The translations under genes and the position numbers were made by a program. From IMG/VR virus record IMGVR_UViG_3300020202_000002, positions 1 to 64,000 of that record: a stretch of 64,000 bases of DNA. One strand, 5' to 3'. Positions within the stretch are counted from its first letter, which is position 1. Every line of letters begins with the position of its first letter. The notes beneath the pieces were generated by a model, which saw only the letters and a list, made by a program, of their open reading frames with translations, ran no database searches and was not told the DNA's origin. The DNA comes from a virus. This document shows positions 40,805 through 49,805 of the stretch, one piece after another.

Positions 40805-40980
40805 CGCTTGAAAATCGCATCGACGACATCCCATACGGTGGTGGCTGGTGGAAGTCGGCAGGTCGTGACATGTTCCTTGAACTTGCTCGCGAGATGATGC
40901 GCAAAGGTCTGACAGAGGAGGATGCCATTGGCATCCTCACATCGGCTTACTGCACAGTGGCAGCGGAGTTTGGCAATTGA
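40801..40980 (+). CDS. Small hypothetical protein
   Basis: A 59-residue protein, ATG in the dehydrogenase stop and stop overlapping the next TTG start. Helical with a motif GGWWKSAGRDMFLELAREMMRKGLTEEDAI resembling an EF/UBA-like helical hairpin. Real by double overlap; function unknown. Confidence 0.5.
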   Translation: MTLENRIDDIPYGGGWWKSAGRDMFLELAREMMRKGLTEEDAIGILTSAYCTVAAEFGN

Positions 40981-42248
40981 ACATCATCACCCACACAACC
41001 TGCCGCTGCTGCGGCTCCGAGAACATGACGCCCCTGTTTTCGCTGGGCGAGCATTTCGTGTCGGATTTCGTGGACCGCGAGCACATCTACGACGGTACCG
41101 AGTGCCCGATCGATCTGGAACAATGCCGCGATTGCACGCTGGTGCAGATGAAGCACACCGCGCCCCAGGAGTTGCTCTACAGCGGCCACTACTGGTACGT
41201 GTCGGGCCGGACGCAAACCATGCGAGATGCCCTGCGCGACGTTGCCGCAGCAGCCGAGCGCGTGGCCAACCTCAAGGCTGGTGACGTGGTGCTCGACATC
41301 GGCTCCAACGACGGAACGTTTCTGCGATCCTACGAAGTTTCCGGACTGATCAAGGTAGGCGTTGAACCGGCCAAGAACCTCGCTGAAGAAGGGGCGAAGG
41401 GCGTCGGCTACTTCTTCCAGGAGTTCTGGCCTCTGTCCGAGAGGACGCTGGAGAACATGCGTCTGGGCGGCGTCGATCTCTCCGGGGAGCGGAAGGCCAA
41501 GGTCATCACGGCGCTGGGGATGCTTTACGATGCCGAGGACCCGAATGCCTTCGTCGCTGGTGTTGCCAGGTGCCTAGCGAAAGACGGGGTCTTCATCGCG
41601 CAACTGATGTGCGCCAAGAACATGCTGGCCGTGGCTGACGTTGGCAACCTGTGCCACGAGCACCTGCTTTTCTTTTCATTGAGATCCCTCGAATCTCTCT
41701 TCGCCAAGCACGGGCTGGAAATCTTCGACATCGAGACGAATGCGGTCAACGGCGAAAGCTACCGTCTGTACGTTCGGCACAAGGATTCATGGATCGGCGC
41801 ATCGCCAGAAGCGTCCAACAGGTGGATAGACGCTTTCAACGCCGAGGCCAGCATTGGACTGAACGGTCCGGACGCGATGATGTTCTTCTACCGGCGCGCG
41901 TGCGAGAACCGACAAGCCGTCGTGGACTGCGTGCGCTCGGCTGTAGCGGACGGAAAGACCGTGGCAGTGCTTGGCGCGAGCACCAAAGGTAACACTTTGT
42001 TGCAGTGGTGGAGCTTCGATTCGTCCGTCATCTCGTTCGCAGCGGAGCGCTCGCCGGAGAAGCACGGCAAGTTCACGATCGGCACAGGCATCCCCATCGT
42101 CAGCGAAGAGGAGTTTCGGCGACGGCAGCCGGATTTCGCTTTGATACTCCCATACGCTTTTGAGGCAGAGATTCGCGAGCGCGAGCGCGAATGGCACGAG
42201 CGGGGAGGCAGGTTTATCTTACCCCTACCAGAAGTGAGGATCACATGA
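40977..42248 (+). CDS. Sugar C-methyltransferase-like (zinc, AdoMet, C-terminal domain)
   Basis: A 423-residue TTG-started protein (TTGA overlap). Three parts typical of NDP-sugar C-methyltransferases (TylCIII/Tcab9 class): N-terminal zinc site CRCCGSENM...CRDC; class I AdoMet domain VLDIGSNDGTFL (about 102-113) with the HEHLLFFSLRSLESLF motif; C-terminal domain VAVLGASTKGNTLLQ. These enzymes add a branch methyl to a keto-deoxysugar, or act on sugar side chains. Fits a dedicated deoxysugar pathway with the neighbouring dehydratases and aminotransferase. Confidence 0.85.
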   Translation: MNIITHTTCRCCGSENMTPLFSLGEHFVSDFVDREHIYDGTECPIDLEQCRDCTLVQMKHTAPQELLYSGHYWYVSGRTQTMRDALRDVAAAAERVANLKAGDVVLDIGSNDGTFLRSYEVSGLIKVGVEPAKNLAEEGAKGVGYFFQEFWPLSERTLENMRLGGVDLSGERKAKVITALGMLYDAEDPNAFVAGVARCLAKDGVFIAQLMCAKNMLAVADVGNLCHEHLLFFSLRSLESLFAKHGLEIFDIETNAVNGESYRLYVRHKDSWIGASPEASNRWIDAFNAEASIGLNGPDAMMFFYRRACENRQAVVDCVRSAVADGKTVAVLGASTKGNTLLQWWSFDSSVISFAAERSPEKHGKFTIGTGIPIVSEEEFRRRQPDFALILPYAFEAEIREREREWHERGGRFILPLPEVRIT

Positions 42249-42403
42249 TGAGAACCGTGTGCGCGGCGTTTGCCGGTGTCCTACTAGCTAGCCTTTTCGG
42301 GTGGCCTAGTGTGCTCGTTCTCATCGTGTTCGTGCTGTGGGATATGCACAACGAGCTCTCCGCCACTGCGAAACCGACGCGACGGGAGCCGTTGCGTGAC
42401 TGA
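42245..42403 (+). CDS. Small membrane protein
   Basis: A 52-residue protein, ATG overlapping the methyltransferase stop. Two adjacent hydrophobic stretches ([23 protein letters not shown]) then a soluble tail. Could anchor sugar enzymes at the membrane; unproven. Confidence 0.5.
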   Translation: MMRTVCAAFAGVLLASLFGWPSVLVLIVFVLWDMHNELSATAKPTRREPLRD

Positions 42404-42584
42404 CGCCAGCAACTACGCCTTGGCGCTTAGCAAGGCTCAGCGAGCCGTCAAACGCTTGTCCAACTTCAAGCCACCAGTTCGCAGGGGCCGGTCGTTGCGA
42501 ATGATGCAGCGAATCGGGCGTAACGATCCGTGCCCCTGCGGCAGTGGGGTGAAGTTCAAGCGGTGCCACGGAGCAAGGGAATGA
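42396..42584 (+). CDS. SEC-C motif zinc-binding protein
   Basis: A 62-residue GTG-started protein. The C-terminus [19 protein letters not shown] is the SEC-C zinc motif (CPC...C-H) known from SecA and many small proteins. The N-terminal 40 residues are basic helix. Probably binds zinc and a protein or nucleic acid partner. Overlaps both neighbours by 4-8 bases. Confidence 0.8.
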   Translation: MTDASNYALALSKAQRAVKRLSNFKPPVRRGRSLRMMQRIGRNDPCPCGSGVKFKRCHGARE

Positions 42585-43573
42585 CGCAACGTGCGCTAAT
42601 AACCGGATGCGGTGGCCAGGACGGATCGTTCCTGTGTGACCTACTGTTGGAACGCGGCTATGAGGTCCACGGCATCGTCCGCCGTTCGTCCCTGGACAAC
42701 CTCGCCCGCATCGCCCACTGCCGCGACAAGATCATCCTGCACCAAGGCGACGTGACGGACGCCAGCTGCCTCGAAGGCATCATTGCTGACGTATCCCCGC
42801 ATGAGGTCTACCACGAAGCGGACCAGGACTCCGTAGGCTGGTCGCACGTCACCCCCGCGTACCAGGTCGAGGTCACCGTCAAGGCCACGGTGCATCTGCT
42901 CGAAGCCTGCCGCGTTCAGTGCCGCGAGGCGAGAATCTTCCTGCCATGCTCAGCCATGATGTTCGGCGACCCGGCATTTACCGACCTCACGGGCATGCAA
43001 GACGAGCAATCGCCGTTGAACCCGCAGAGCCCGTACGGCGTGGCGAAATGCCACGTCTTTTACATGGGGCGCATGTATCGCCAGCGGCACGACATGTTCG
43101 TGGCCAACGGGATCCTGTTCAACCACGACAGCGAGCGTCGTTCCGAGCACTACCTTCTGCACAAGATCTGCCGCGGCGTGAAACGCATCGCCGCCGGCCA
43201 GCAGCACACACTCGCTCTGGGCAACCTCGACGGCCGCGTGGACGTGGGCTATGCCCGCGATTACATGGAAGCTGCCATCGCCATGTTGCAGTTCAAGAAG
43301 CCCGACGACTTCGTGATCGCCACGGCGCAGGCGCATTCGGTGGAGGACATGGTGCACTTCGCCTTCCAGCGGGCGGGCATGAAGATCGGGCCGCGCGATC
43401 TGAGCAACTACATCACCGTGGATCCGCAGTTTTACTACCAGGCAAGGGGCATTCTGCGAGGCAATCCGGAGAAGGCGTGGAACTGCCTCAACTGGCGGGC
43501 GACAACGCACATCAAGGACCTCATCGGCATCATCATGGACGGCGAGAGGGCGGAAGGGGGCAAGGCAGCATGA
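42581..43573 (+). CDS. GDP-mannose 4,6-dehydratase-like SDR lacking the catalytic Glu
   Basis: A 330-residue extended [13 protein letters not shown] (9-18), [12 protein letters not shown] and the overall order match GDP-mannose 4,6-dehydratase. Tyr152 and Lys156 (YGVAK) are intact. The Ser/Thr-x-Glu motif of true dehydratases (STSELYG type) reads SAMMFG at 124-129, so Met stands where the proton-shuttling Glu should be. It may be an epimerase, reductase or inactive homolog rather than a normal dehydratase. ATGA overlaps on both sides. Confidence 0.8.
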   Translation: MTQRALITGCGGQDGSFLCDLLLERGYEVHGIVRRSSLDNLARIAHCRDKIILHQGDVTDASCLEGIIADVSPHEVYHEADQDSVGWSHVTPAYQVEVTVKATVHLLEACRVQCREARIFLPCSAMMFGDPAFTDLTGMQDEQSPLNPQSPYGVAKCHVFYMGRMYRQRHDMFVANGILFNHDSERRSEHYLLHKICRGVKRIAAGQQHTLALGNLDGRVDVGYARDYMEAAIAMLQFKKPDDFVIATAQAHSVEDMVHFAFQRAGMKIGPRDLSNYITVDPQFYYQARGILRGNPEKAWNCLNWRATTHIKDLIGIIMDGERAEGGKAA

Positions 43574-43848
43574 GTGTTACCCACATCGCGGGGCGACCCG
43601 TTGCTCTCCGCGGGCATCTGAACCGTGTCATCCAGCGGTGCGCCCTGTGCGGAGCGATGATGGACGACCGCAGCATCGGACTGATGATCGTGAAGGCGGG
43701 GCATGCGGGCCTGACGCCGTACCCCGAGGGCCACCTGATCCGGTTCAAGACGGAAGAGGGGCCGACCGTTCGCAGCGACCTGGGGCCGATCAATCAGCGG
43801 AACGAGTTGCCGGCCGACTTCTGCCTGAGGGATGTGGACAAGCAATGA
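43570..43848 (+). CDS. Small phage protein with CxxC
   Basis: A 92-residue protein, ATGA-coupled to both neighbours. RCALCGAMM is the only ligand-like motif; the later sequence (EGHLIRFKTEEGPTVRSDLG, ELPADFCLRDVD) is common in small phage proteins of unknown role. Confidence 0.55.
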   Translation: MSVTHIAGRPVALRGHLNRVIQRCALCGAMMDDRSIGLMIVKAGHAGLTPYPEGHLIRFKTEEGPTVRSDLGPINQRNELPADFCLRDVDKQ

Positions 43849-44636
43849 GAGCACTATCGTGTCCGAAGATTATAGTTGATGGTCGCCAAGCAGAAGACTT
43901 GAGAGGCCGCGTATTCAACAGATTGACAGTGGAATCGCTGGGAGAAAGAGACCGACAGGGCAGGCTGCAATGGAAGTCTCGTTGTACGTGCGGCAATGTT
44001 GTCGTTTGTCGCCGTGATCATCTTACGTCAGGAAACACGCAAAGCTGCGGGTGTTTGCAGTACGAAATGTTTGTTAGGCGTATCACCACTCATGGTATGT
44101 CTGGAGGCAGGCGCGGCAGGATTCCCGAATACATAGTCTGGAACAACATGCACCAGCGTTGCTTCAATCCGGACAACCCGCGATGGCCACACTACGGTGG
44201 CCGCGGCATCTCTGTGTGCGATCGTTGGCAATCATTCTCGGCGTTCTTGGCTGACATGGGGCGAAGACCTGGCAAGGAGTATCAAATAGAACGCAAGGAT
44301 AATAACTCTGGATATTCGCCAGACAACTGCATTTGGGCAACATCGCACAAGCAAACCAGAAACACGCGGCGAAATCTGTTTCTCTCATTTGCTGGCAGAA
44401 CAATGTGCTTGACGGATTGGGCTAGCGAAATGTCATTGAGACCTGGATGCATACGCAAGCGACTTGCTCTAGGCTGGCCCATTGGTGACGCTTTGACATT
44501 GCCAGCCAAGCAAGCCGGTCCCCACTGGGAGCAATCGAAACTCAAGATTGGTGCAGCACATCGTGGTCGACAGTTAACCATTCGCCACCGAGCAAAACTT
44601 CGAGCCTCATGGTTAAGACGTAAAGGAGGCCAGTAA
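43845..44636 (+). CDS. HNH-like homing endonuclease (YGGRGI family)
   Basis: A 263-residue basic protein. Zinc ribbon CTCGN...CGC at about 47-70, then the widespread phage nuclease pattern: YIVWNNMHQRCFNP, YGGRGISVCDRW, FSAFLADMG, and ERKDNNSGYSPDNCIWATSHKQ. The C-terminus has an HTH-like DNA-binding segment (TDWASEMSLRPGCIRKRL). Likely a free-standing mobile endonuclease inserted in the glycan cassette. It uses less GC-rich codons than its neighbours, supporting recent arrival. Confidence 0.8.
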   Translation: MRALSCPKIIVDGRQAEDLRGRVFNRLTVESLGERDRQGRLQWKSRCTCGNVVVCRRDHLTSGNTQSCGCLQYEMFVRRITTHGMSGGRRGRIPEYIVWNNMHQRCFNPDNPRWPHYGGRGISVCDRWQSFSAFLADMGRRPGKEYQIERKDNNSGYSPDNCIWATSHKQTRNTRRNLFLSFAGRTMCLTDWASEMSLRPGCIRKRLALGWPIGDALTLPAKQAGPHWEQSKLKIGAAHRGRQLTIRHRAKLRASWLRRKGGQ

Positions 44637-45679
44637 TGCTTCGCGTGGGGTCCGTGTCATACGCCTGCGAGCAAGGTTTAGGGCGTCTCATGAAGTCGTT
44701 CTACGCCGCTGGCATCGTCGACGATGTGATGGTCTACCGCCACACGAGTCCGAGCCGACCTACCCTCATGTCTTGGTATCCGCCAAGCACATTGGAGCTG
44801 GTTAACCGCCCGTTCAACGGTCCGACGGTCGACGCCTTCCTGAAGACAGTGGACGTGATGCTGTTCTGGGAGACGCCGTTCGACTGGGGCTTCATGGACT
44901 ACTGCCGGGCTCGCGGTGTGCGCACGGCTCTTGTGCCCATGAGCGAGTGGACCCCCCGGCGCCCACCCGCATGGTTCGATATCGTCATCAGCCCCAGCCT
45001 GGAGGACCACGACTACTTCAAGGACGGTCGGTTTGCCGGCTTCACGTTCCGCGAATGCTTCCTACCGATACCCGTTGACCCGTCGACCTGGCGTCAGCGA
45101 ACCGTGGCGAAGAGGTTTCTGCACAATGCCGGCCACCTGGGACACGGAGAGCACAAGGGTACGCGGCAGCTGCTTGAAGCCATGAAGCACGTCAAGAGCG
45201 ACCTGACGCTGACGGTTCGTGGTCAGCACGACAGCGGGCTACAGAACGTGCTGCGTCAGGTGTTCGGTGGCAACGGCACGCATCCGAAGGTCGAGGTCGT
45301 GGCGCGAGAGATCCCGTACGAGGAGTTGTTCACCGAGCACGACGTGTACGTGGCCCCGGAGAAGTGGAATCCGATTAGCCTACCGTTGCAAGAGGCGCGC
45401 GCTGCAGGAATGCTGGTGCTGACCACCGATCGGTATCCGATGAATACATGGCTGCCCAAGGAAGGCTTGATACCTGCCGAGACGATTCGAAGGGGCTGCG
45501 TGAGCCGGAATTACCTGGAAGTGTGCGAGGCAGTCGTGCGTCCTGAGGCGATCGCCGCCAAGATGGACGCCTGCTACGGCACCGATATCACCGCCTATTC
45601 GCAATCGGGCAAGGCGTGGGCCGAAGAACATTCGTGGGCGAACATGGCCCCGAAGTGGAGAGCATCACTGGAACTATGA
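44636..45679 (+). CDS. Glycosyltransferase, GT-B (family 4-like)
   Basis: A 347-residue protein overlapping the endonuclease stop by one base. N-terminal half Rossmann-like; C-terminal half has KRFLHNAGHLGHGEHKGTRQLLEA, then YEELFTEHDVYVAPEKWNPISLPLQEARAAGMLVLTTD, the acceptor/donor signature E-x7-E of GT4 enzymes (here PLQEARAAG). Cytosolic. Expected to transfer a hexose-type unit from a nucleotide sugar. Confidence 0.85.
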   Translation: MLRVGSVSYACEQGLGRLMKSFYAAGIVDDVMVYRHTSPSRPTLMSWYPPSTLELVNRPFNGPTVDAFLKTVDVMLFWETPFDWGFMDYCRARGVRTALVPMSEWTPRRPPAWFDIVISPSLEDHDYFKDGRFAGFTFRECFLPIPVDPSTWRQRTVAKRFLHNAGHLGHGEHKGTRQLLEAMKHVKSDLTLTVRGQHDSGLQNVLRQVFGGNGTHPKVEVVAREIPYEELFTEHDVYVAPEKWNPISLPLQEARAAGMLVLTTDRYPMNTWLPKEGLIPAETIRRGCVSRNYLEVCEAVVRPEAIAAKMDACYGTDITAYSQSGKAWAEEHSWANMAPKWRASLEL

Positions 45680-45693
45680 CCATGGAGCGTGCG

Positions 45694-46044
45694 ATGAGCA
45701 AGGAACTAGATCTTCTCGCGTCAGGACCTCAGGGAGACTACCAGCAATGGTTCGACAGTCTCGCAAAGGCCCATCTTGAAGATCATCCGCCGAGAACCAG
45801 AGCGGAAGAGGCCAGCGAAACATACGCAAAGGTGCTTCGCTACATCGCCTCTCTCCCGTGGTACAGGTGCCTGAGAATACCGTCCATCGTGGACCTAGTG
45901 ATTCGACGACGGGAGATATTCGACAAGGCTTCCAAGAAGGGGTCAGGATCTTACTTGGCGTACCTCGAGCTGGCGGCGAAGGGCTACGACAAGTGTCGGT
46001 TGACAAAGGAAGAAGCCGACGCCCTGAAGGGGTGTCTGTCATGA
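45694..46044 (+). CDS. Hypothetical helical protein
   Basis: A 116-residue helical protein. GGAG at 45685-45688 supports ATG 45694; ATG 45676 overlapping the transferase stop is an alternative. Segments such as RRREIFDKASKKGSGSYLAYLELAAKGYDKCRLTKEE suggest a compact helical bundle. No family known. Confidence 0.5.
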   Translation: MSKELDLLASGPQGDYQQWFDSLAKAHLEDHPPRTRAEEASETYAKVLRYIASLPWYRCLRIPSIVDLVIRRREIFDKASKKGSGSYLAYLELAAKGYDKCRLTKEEADALKGCLS

Positions 46045-46313
46045 CACCAACAGAAGTCCACGTTCGCAGCACCATGTACACGGCCATCCTGGGATACGTC
46101 GCATCGCTCTGTCACGGCGTCAACGCCGCAGTTTATTGGAAGTTTGGACAAGACGGTGCACTTGCAGGCATATGGCTCGCTGGCTGCATTGCCTGGGGGC
46201 CGTCCGCAATCATCAATACGTCGTCCTGGCGTTTCCAGCAAAAATGGAGAAACGATGACTACATGGCGCAAGTGGCGTCGAAAGTCAACCACATCAAGGT
46301 GCATCGGCAATGA
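46041..46313 (+). CDS. Small membrane protein
   Basis: A 90-residue protein, ATGA overlaps at both ends. Two hydrophobic segments (YTAILGYVASLCHGVNAAVYW and ALAGIWLAGCIAWGPSAII) then a basic soluble tail. Sits right before a GT-D-type transferase, so it may place that enzyme at the membrane (inference). Confidence 0.5.
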   Translation: MTPTEVHVRSTMYTAILGYVASLCHGVNAAVYWKFGQDGALAGIWLAGCIAWGPSAIINTSSWRFQQKWRNDDYMAQVASKVNHIKVHRQ

Positions 46314-47062
46314 AACCCCTCACCGTCTCCGAACAACTTCGCCTGATGACCAGCTGGCTCAAGGAGGGCCGTCCGTTCTTCCACACGCGCTACAACGACG
46401 GTGAAGCAACCGCCATGTTCGGGCTGAAGGGCGAGAACGACGTGAACACGGACGGGCACCGGTACTTCCGTGACATGGGGAGACGGCTAACGCAGACGTA
46501 TCATCGCGTCTGCTGCGCCTCCGCTTGGAAGGACAATATCATTGTCGGCTCATGGTGGCCGGAGGATCCTACTCATGAAGCCGCCGAACTACTGCAAGCT
46601 GTGGACGCGGCCATATATGTTCGTTGGTGCCACAGCGACCTCTGGTTCGACGAGCAGGCCGAAGCGATAGGGGAGTGCGCTGGCGAGGAGTTGATGGAGT
46701 TCTTGGGCGCTTTGCTGACGCGTCCGCTCGTAGTCGTCGGTTGCGAAGCGTTGTTCGGCCACGCGGAGCACGTGCCAACTGAGGCTGACAATGCGTGGGA
46801 CGAACACAACACGATAATCAGAGAGGCTATGCAGGCCGCTAACGGCACCTACAACAACGTATTCTTGTGGGCCTGCGGTTTCACTGGCAAAGTAGCGTCC
46901 GAAGCGGTATGGAACGCTTACCCGAACACGACCCACATCGACGTTGGGGCGTTGCTCTCAGCGCTGGCGGGCAACCCGATCCGCGACTGGATGAAGAAAC
47001 CCAACGGCACGCACTGGCGTTATCTGCAAGACGTGGTGGTGCCGAAACTGAGGAGCGTGTAA
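46310..47062 (+). CDS. GT-D-like glycosyltransferase (DUF1792 type)
   Basis: A 250-residue protein. RYNDGE at 27-32 is the metal/nucleotide-sugar motif of GT-D fold transferases (R-x-x-D-G-E), and the later HIDVGALLS element matches the closing IDxGxxLD segment. GT-D enzymes add glucose during serine-rich adhesin glycosylation in Gram-positive bacteria, so a protein-glycosylation role is attractive here. ATGA coupling upstream; one-base overlap downstream. Confidence 0.7.
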   Translation: MKPLTVSEQLRLMTSWLKEGRPFFHTRYNDGEATAMFGLKGENDVNTDGHRYFRDMGRRLTQTYHRVCCASAWKDNIIVGSWWPEDPTHEAAELLQAVDAAIYVRWCHSDLWFDEQAEAIGECAGEELMEFLGALLTRPLVVVGCEALFGHAEHVPTEADNAWDEHNTIIREAMQAANGTYNNVFLWACGFTGKVASEAVWNAYPNTTHIDVGALLSALAGNPIRDWMKKPNGTHWRYLQDVVVPKLRSV

Positions 47063-47421
47063 TGACTATTGTAAGAATCAGCGATGATCTAAAACTCGAA
47101 AACACCATAGTGTCGGTAAAAGGTGTCGAGAGCACCAGAAAGGAGATTTGCAAAGGTTCTGGTAGTCGGCAGTTACGATATGATGTGTGGCGAGTTTACG
47201 GACCTACGATATCGACGGGATGGTTCATTTTCAAATCTTACATAATTCATGCGTTGGCTGAAGTCCACATGCATCCAACCGACAAGGAAATCTGGTGCTA
47301 CGGACGACAACACATTCCTTTATGCCAAAAACTGGCCGAGGCATTACGAGACTACGGGGACTTTCAGGTTGTGCTTGTCACAGAAGACGAGCATAAGTGG
47401 ACGCCAGCAATGCGAGACTGA
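47062..47421 (+). CDS. Hypothetical protein
   Basis: A 119-residue alpha/beta protein; ATG overlaps the previous TAA by one base, with TGAGGAG upstream. Lower GC than its neighbours. Central ALAEVHMHPTDKEIWCYGRQHIPLCQKL. Function unknown. Confidence 0.5.
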   Translation: MTIVRISDDLKLENTIVSVKGVESTRKEICKGSGSRQLRYDVWRVYGPTISTGWFIFKSYIIHALAEVHMHPTDKEIWCYGRQHIPLCQKLAEALRDYGDFQVVLVTEDEHKWTPAMRD

Positions 47422-47454
47422 AACATCGTTTTCCGAAACTGAGGAGTATGTGAC

Positions 47455-47700
47455 ATGAAACTATGGAACATGTGGTCGGCGTTCTTTGTTGTCATGTTCG
47501 TCCCGATGATGCTATGCGCGTTATTTGTGGCTGGGTGCTCCAACAACAGAGTAACTGATCAAGACTTCGTCGGCGCAGACACCGAGGTTAAGCTAATCTC
47601 AGAGTTTGACGGCGTTAAGTTGTATCGCGTCAAACAGACTAAACCATACGTGCACTTTTGGTACATCGTGAAAACGGAAAACGGCGTGGCGCTACGATAG
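47455..47700 (+). CDS. Putative lipoprotein (DUF4884-like)
   Basis: An 81-residue protein with a hydrophobic N-terminus ending in a lipobox-like LFVAGC (Cys 28), so it may be lipid-anchored. The rest (ISEFDGVKLYRVKQ...YVHFWYIVKTENG) matches the small DUF4884-like phage pattern D-G-V-K-x-Y. TGAGGAG upstream. Possibly a superinfection-related surface lipoprotein; unproven. Less GC-rich than flanking genes. Confidence 0.6.
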   Translation: MKLWNMWSAFFVVMFVPMMLCALFVAGCSNNRVTDQDFVGADTEVKLISEFDGVKLYRVKQTKPYVHFWYIVKTENGVALR

Positions 47701-47708
47701 AGAAACAC

Positions 47709-48434
47709 ATGATTCACCGCGAAGGCCTATCGTTCTATCTCGACAAGCTCCGCTCCGGCGAGCCGTTCAGCTCATATCTCTGGGGCGACGGCGAGTTCGC
47801 AGTTGCCGCGCGCCAGCGTACTGGCCGCACGATGCAGAACGGCGAGGTGGTCACCATCCAGCTGGAAGACGAGCTACGCGCCGCCCTGGCCATCGACGAG
47901 CCCAACGTCCTGCACGCCACGGACCCATTCCTTGCCGAGCCGTGGACGTACGCCGGCAACGACAAGCATTCGGTCAACAGCATCGCCGCCATGGTGCCAC
48001 CGCATCGCGACTGGTACGACGGAACGATCTGGGACACGGCGTCAAGGGAGGGGACGCTGGGGCCGCTACTGAAGGTGCTCAACGAACGAAAAGTTGTTTT
48101 TATCGGGAACAATGCACTCTTGAAAGCGCGGCCATTCGAGTACGGCGTATGGATCCGCGTGCCAGACACTAACGCTTGTTCACATAACTTTGAGCCGCCA
48201 TTCAAGTGGGACTGCTTTCAAAACGACTTGGTGTTTGTTGCTTGCATGGGAATCAGCGCCATCCCAACTCTTGCCAGGATACGCAGGTTGCGCCCAGGCT
48301 GTACCTTCCTCGACCTCGGCTCCACCTTCGACGTGTTCGCCAAGATCGGGGCTGAACGCGGCTGGAGGCAGGAATTGTACCGGGACGAACAGCGCTGGCA
48401 GGAACTGATCGCCAAGCACCGGGAGGGCGCATGA
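47709..48434 (+). CDS. GT-D-like glycosyltransferase-related protein
   Basis: A 241-residue protein. WGDGEF at 25-30 and FLDLGSTFDVF near residue 213 reproduce the D-G-E ... D-x-G-x-x-x-D-x-F frame of the DUF1792/GT-D group. Central KVVFIGNNALL is a Rossmann-like strand-turn. Distant paralog of the 46310 product. ATGA overlap with the next gene. Confidence 0.65.
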   Translation: MIHREGLSFYLDKLRSGEPFSSYLWGDGEFAVAARQRTGRTMQNGEVVTIQLEDELRAALAIDEPNVLHATDPFLAEPWTYAGNDKHSVNSIAAMVPPHRDWYDGTIWDTASREGTLGPLLKVLNERKVVFIGNNALLKARPFEYGVWIRVPDTNACSHNFEPPFKWDCFQNDLVFVACMGISAIPTLARIRRLRPGCTFLDLGSTFDVFAKIGAERGWRQELYRDEQRWQELIAKHREGA

Positions 48435-48640
48435 TCGACTTTCTAACCAAGAGCGATGCCGACAAGCTGTACGCACCAAGTAAAGCGTGGATTGGCGATT
48501 TCGTGTGCATCTATGCGCCACTGTTAGTCGTTCTGTTTGCAAGTATCGCTAAGCTTGAAAAGAGCGTCCAAGACATCGAAGAGCGTATCGAGAAACTGTC
48601 AGCGGAGGTGGCTAAGTCGCCACAAAGGGAGGGCAAGTGA
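48431..48640 (+). CDS. Small membrane coiled-coil protein
   Basis: A 69-residue protein, ATGA-coupled upstream and overlapping the next GTG start. One transmembrane helix (IGDFVCIYAPLLVVLFASIA, about 21-40) then a charged coiled coil (LEKSVQDIEERIEKL). Similar in layout to the 18099 product. Possible membrane scaffold. Confidence 0.55.
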   Translation: MIDFLTKSDADKLYAPSKAWIGDFVCIYAPLLVVLFASIAKLEKSVQDIEERIEKLSAEVAKSPQREGK

Positions 48641-49332
48641 TGCCCATGGTTCGTATGCTCGACGGCAGCACGATGGACACCATGGATCCTGTTTTCGACC
48701 CGAACAACGCGGATCCGTCGCAGTTCGACCCGTCTCCTGAAGATCCGCTGGGCGTGCTGGCACCGTTCCTGACGCATTCGCCGAAGTGGGTCATTATGGC
48801 CGGCCTGGGTGATGTGGACGAAATCGGCCCGGCGCGAAAACGGTGGCCGCGGGCAAGGTATCTGGGCATCGAGCCGGACCCGCGAGCGATCACCTGGCAG
48901 CGCGAGCGCAGCTGGCCACCGGAGCAGCCCATCGTCTGCGCGGCTCTGTCCGGCAAGATAGGCACAGCGACCATCCGCATGGACTCGATTTGCTGCCCAA
49001 GCATGCACCCGGAAAACATCGCTGCCGCGCCGCCGGAGCAGTTGCAGACGGTGACCACGACGACACTGGACACATTGGACCGCGAATATGGTCCGTTCGT
49101 TCGCGCCATTCTCTGGCTCGACTGCGAAGGCTGGGACTACACGGCACTCTTGGGAGCAAAGAACCTGCTCGCGTCCGGGCGCGTCGACATGGTGAACGTG
49201 GAGATCTGGTATCGCCAACCAGAGACGAACGAGAAGATGCGACGGCTGCTGGCTGACGCTGGGTATGTGCGGGTGTTGACGTGGTTCCGCCAGTGGTGGG
49301 GGTGCAACGAAGCGTATCGGAGGGTGCCGTGA
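48637..49332 (+). CDS. FkbM-family methyltransferase
   Basis: A 231-residue GTG-started (or ATG 48640) protein. The signature TTTLDTLDREYG...ILWLDCEGWDYTALLGAKNLL...VNVEIWY is that of FkbM/methyltransf_21 enzymes, which O-methylate sugars or polyketides. The early PKWVIMAGLGDVDEIG replaces the usual ID-G-A-G AdoMet start. Likely caps a sugar hydroxyl in the phage glycan. Confidence 0.8.
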   Translation: MMPMVRMLDGSTMDTMDPVFDPNNADPSQFDPSPEDPLGVLAPFLTHSPKWVIMAGLGDVDEIGPARKRWPRARYLGIEPDPRAITWQRERSWPPEQPIVCAALSGKIGTATIRMDSICCPSMHPENIAAAPPEQLQTVTTTTLDTLDREYGPFVRAILWLDCEGWDYTALLGAKNLLASGRVDMVNVEIWYRQPETNEKMRRLLADAGYVRVLTWFRQWWGCNEAYRRVP

Positions 49333-49802
49333 TGGACCGGTGGACAGTCGGGTTCTGGCACGAACGAATTCGCGCTGCCATGCAAGGCGGCAAGGGACTG
49401 CGCGAGGCGATCAGCGATTGCGGATCGGATGTCAACTACTGGAAGCGCATTGACGGACAGGCACAGGCGATTCTTGCGGAACACGTCCAGCCCGGAGACA
49501 AGGTTCTCGATGTCGGCTGCGGCCTGGGCGACTTGTCGGCGCTGTTGCCTCCTGACGTGGTGTATGTGGGCGTGGATTTTGTCCCTGAGTTCGTGGCCGA
49601 GGCCGAGCGGAGATTCCCGAGCAGAGAGTTTGTTGGCGGCGACCTTCACGACTTGAGCAGGTTTGCTGACCGCTCGTTTGACTGGGTCATCGCCAGAGGA
49701 GGCACCAGCGAAGTCAACCCCGAGATGCGACGGGTGGCTTGTGGAGCAGTCCTGATGTCGTTTTCGGATCCGGTGCAAGCTGATGTGGCCAGGTGGGGGT
49801 GA
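49332..49802 (+). CDS. Class I AdoMet methyltransferase (paralog 1)
   Basis: A 156-residue protein, start in the FkbM stop. VLDVGCGLGDLSALLP is motif I, VGVDFVPEFV follows, then SFDWVIARGG. N-terminus WTVGFWHERIRAAM matches the start of the 51879 product (VEFWLDRIRAAV), so the two are paralogs. Shorter than its paralog by about 35 residues at the C-terminus. Substrate unknown, probably a sugar. Confidence 0.75.
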   Translation: MDRWTVGFWHERIRAAMQGGKGLREAISDCGSDVNYWKRIDGQAQAILAEHVQPGDKVLDVGCGLGDLSALLPPDVVYVGVDFVPEFVAEAERRFPSREFVGGDLHDLSRFADRSFDWVIARGGTSEVNPEMRRVACGAVLMSFSDPVQADVARWG

Positions 49803-49805
49803 CGG

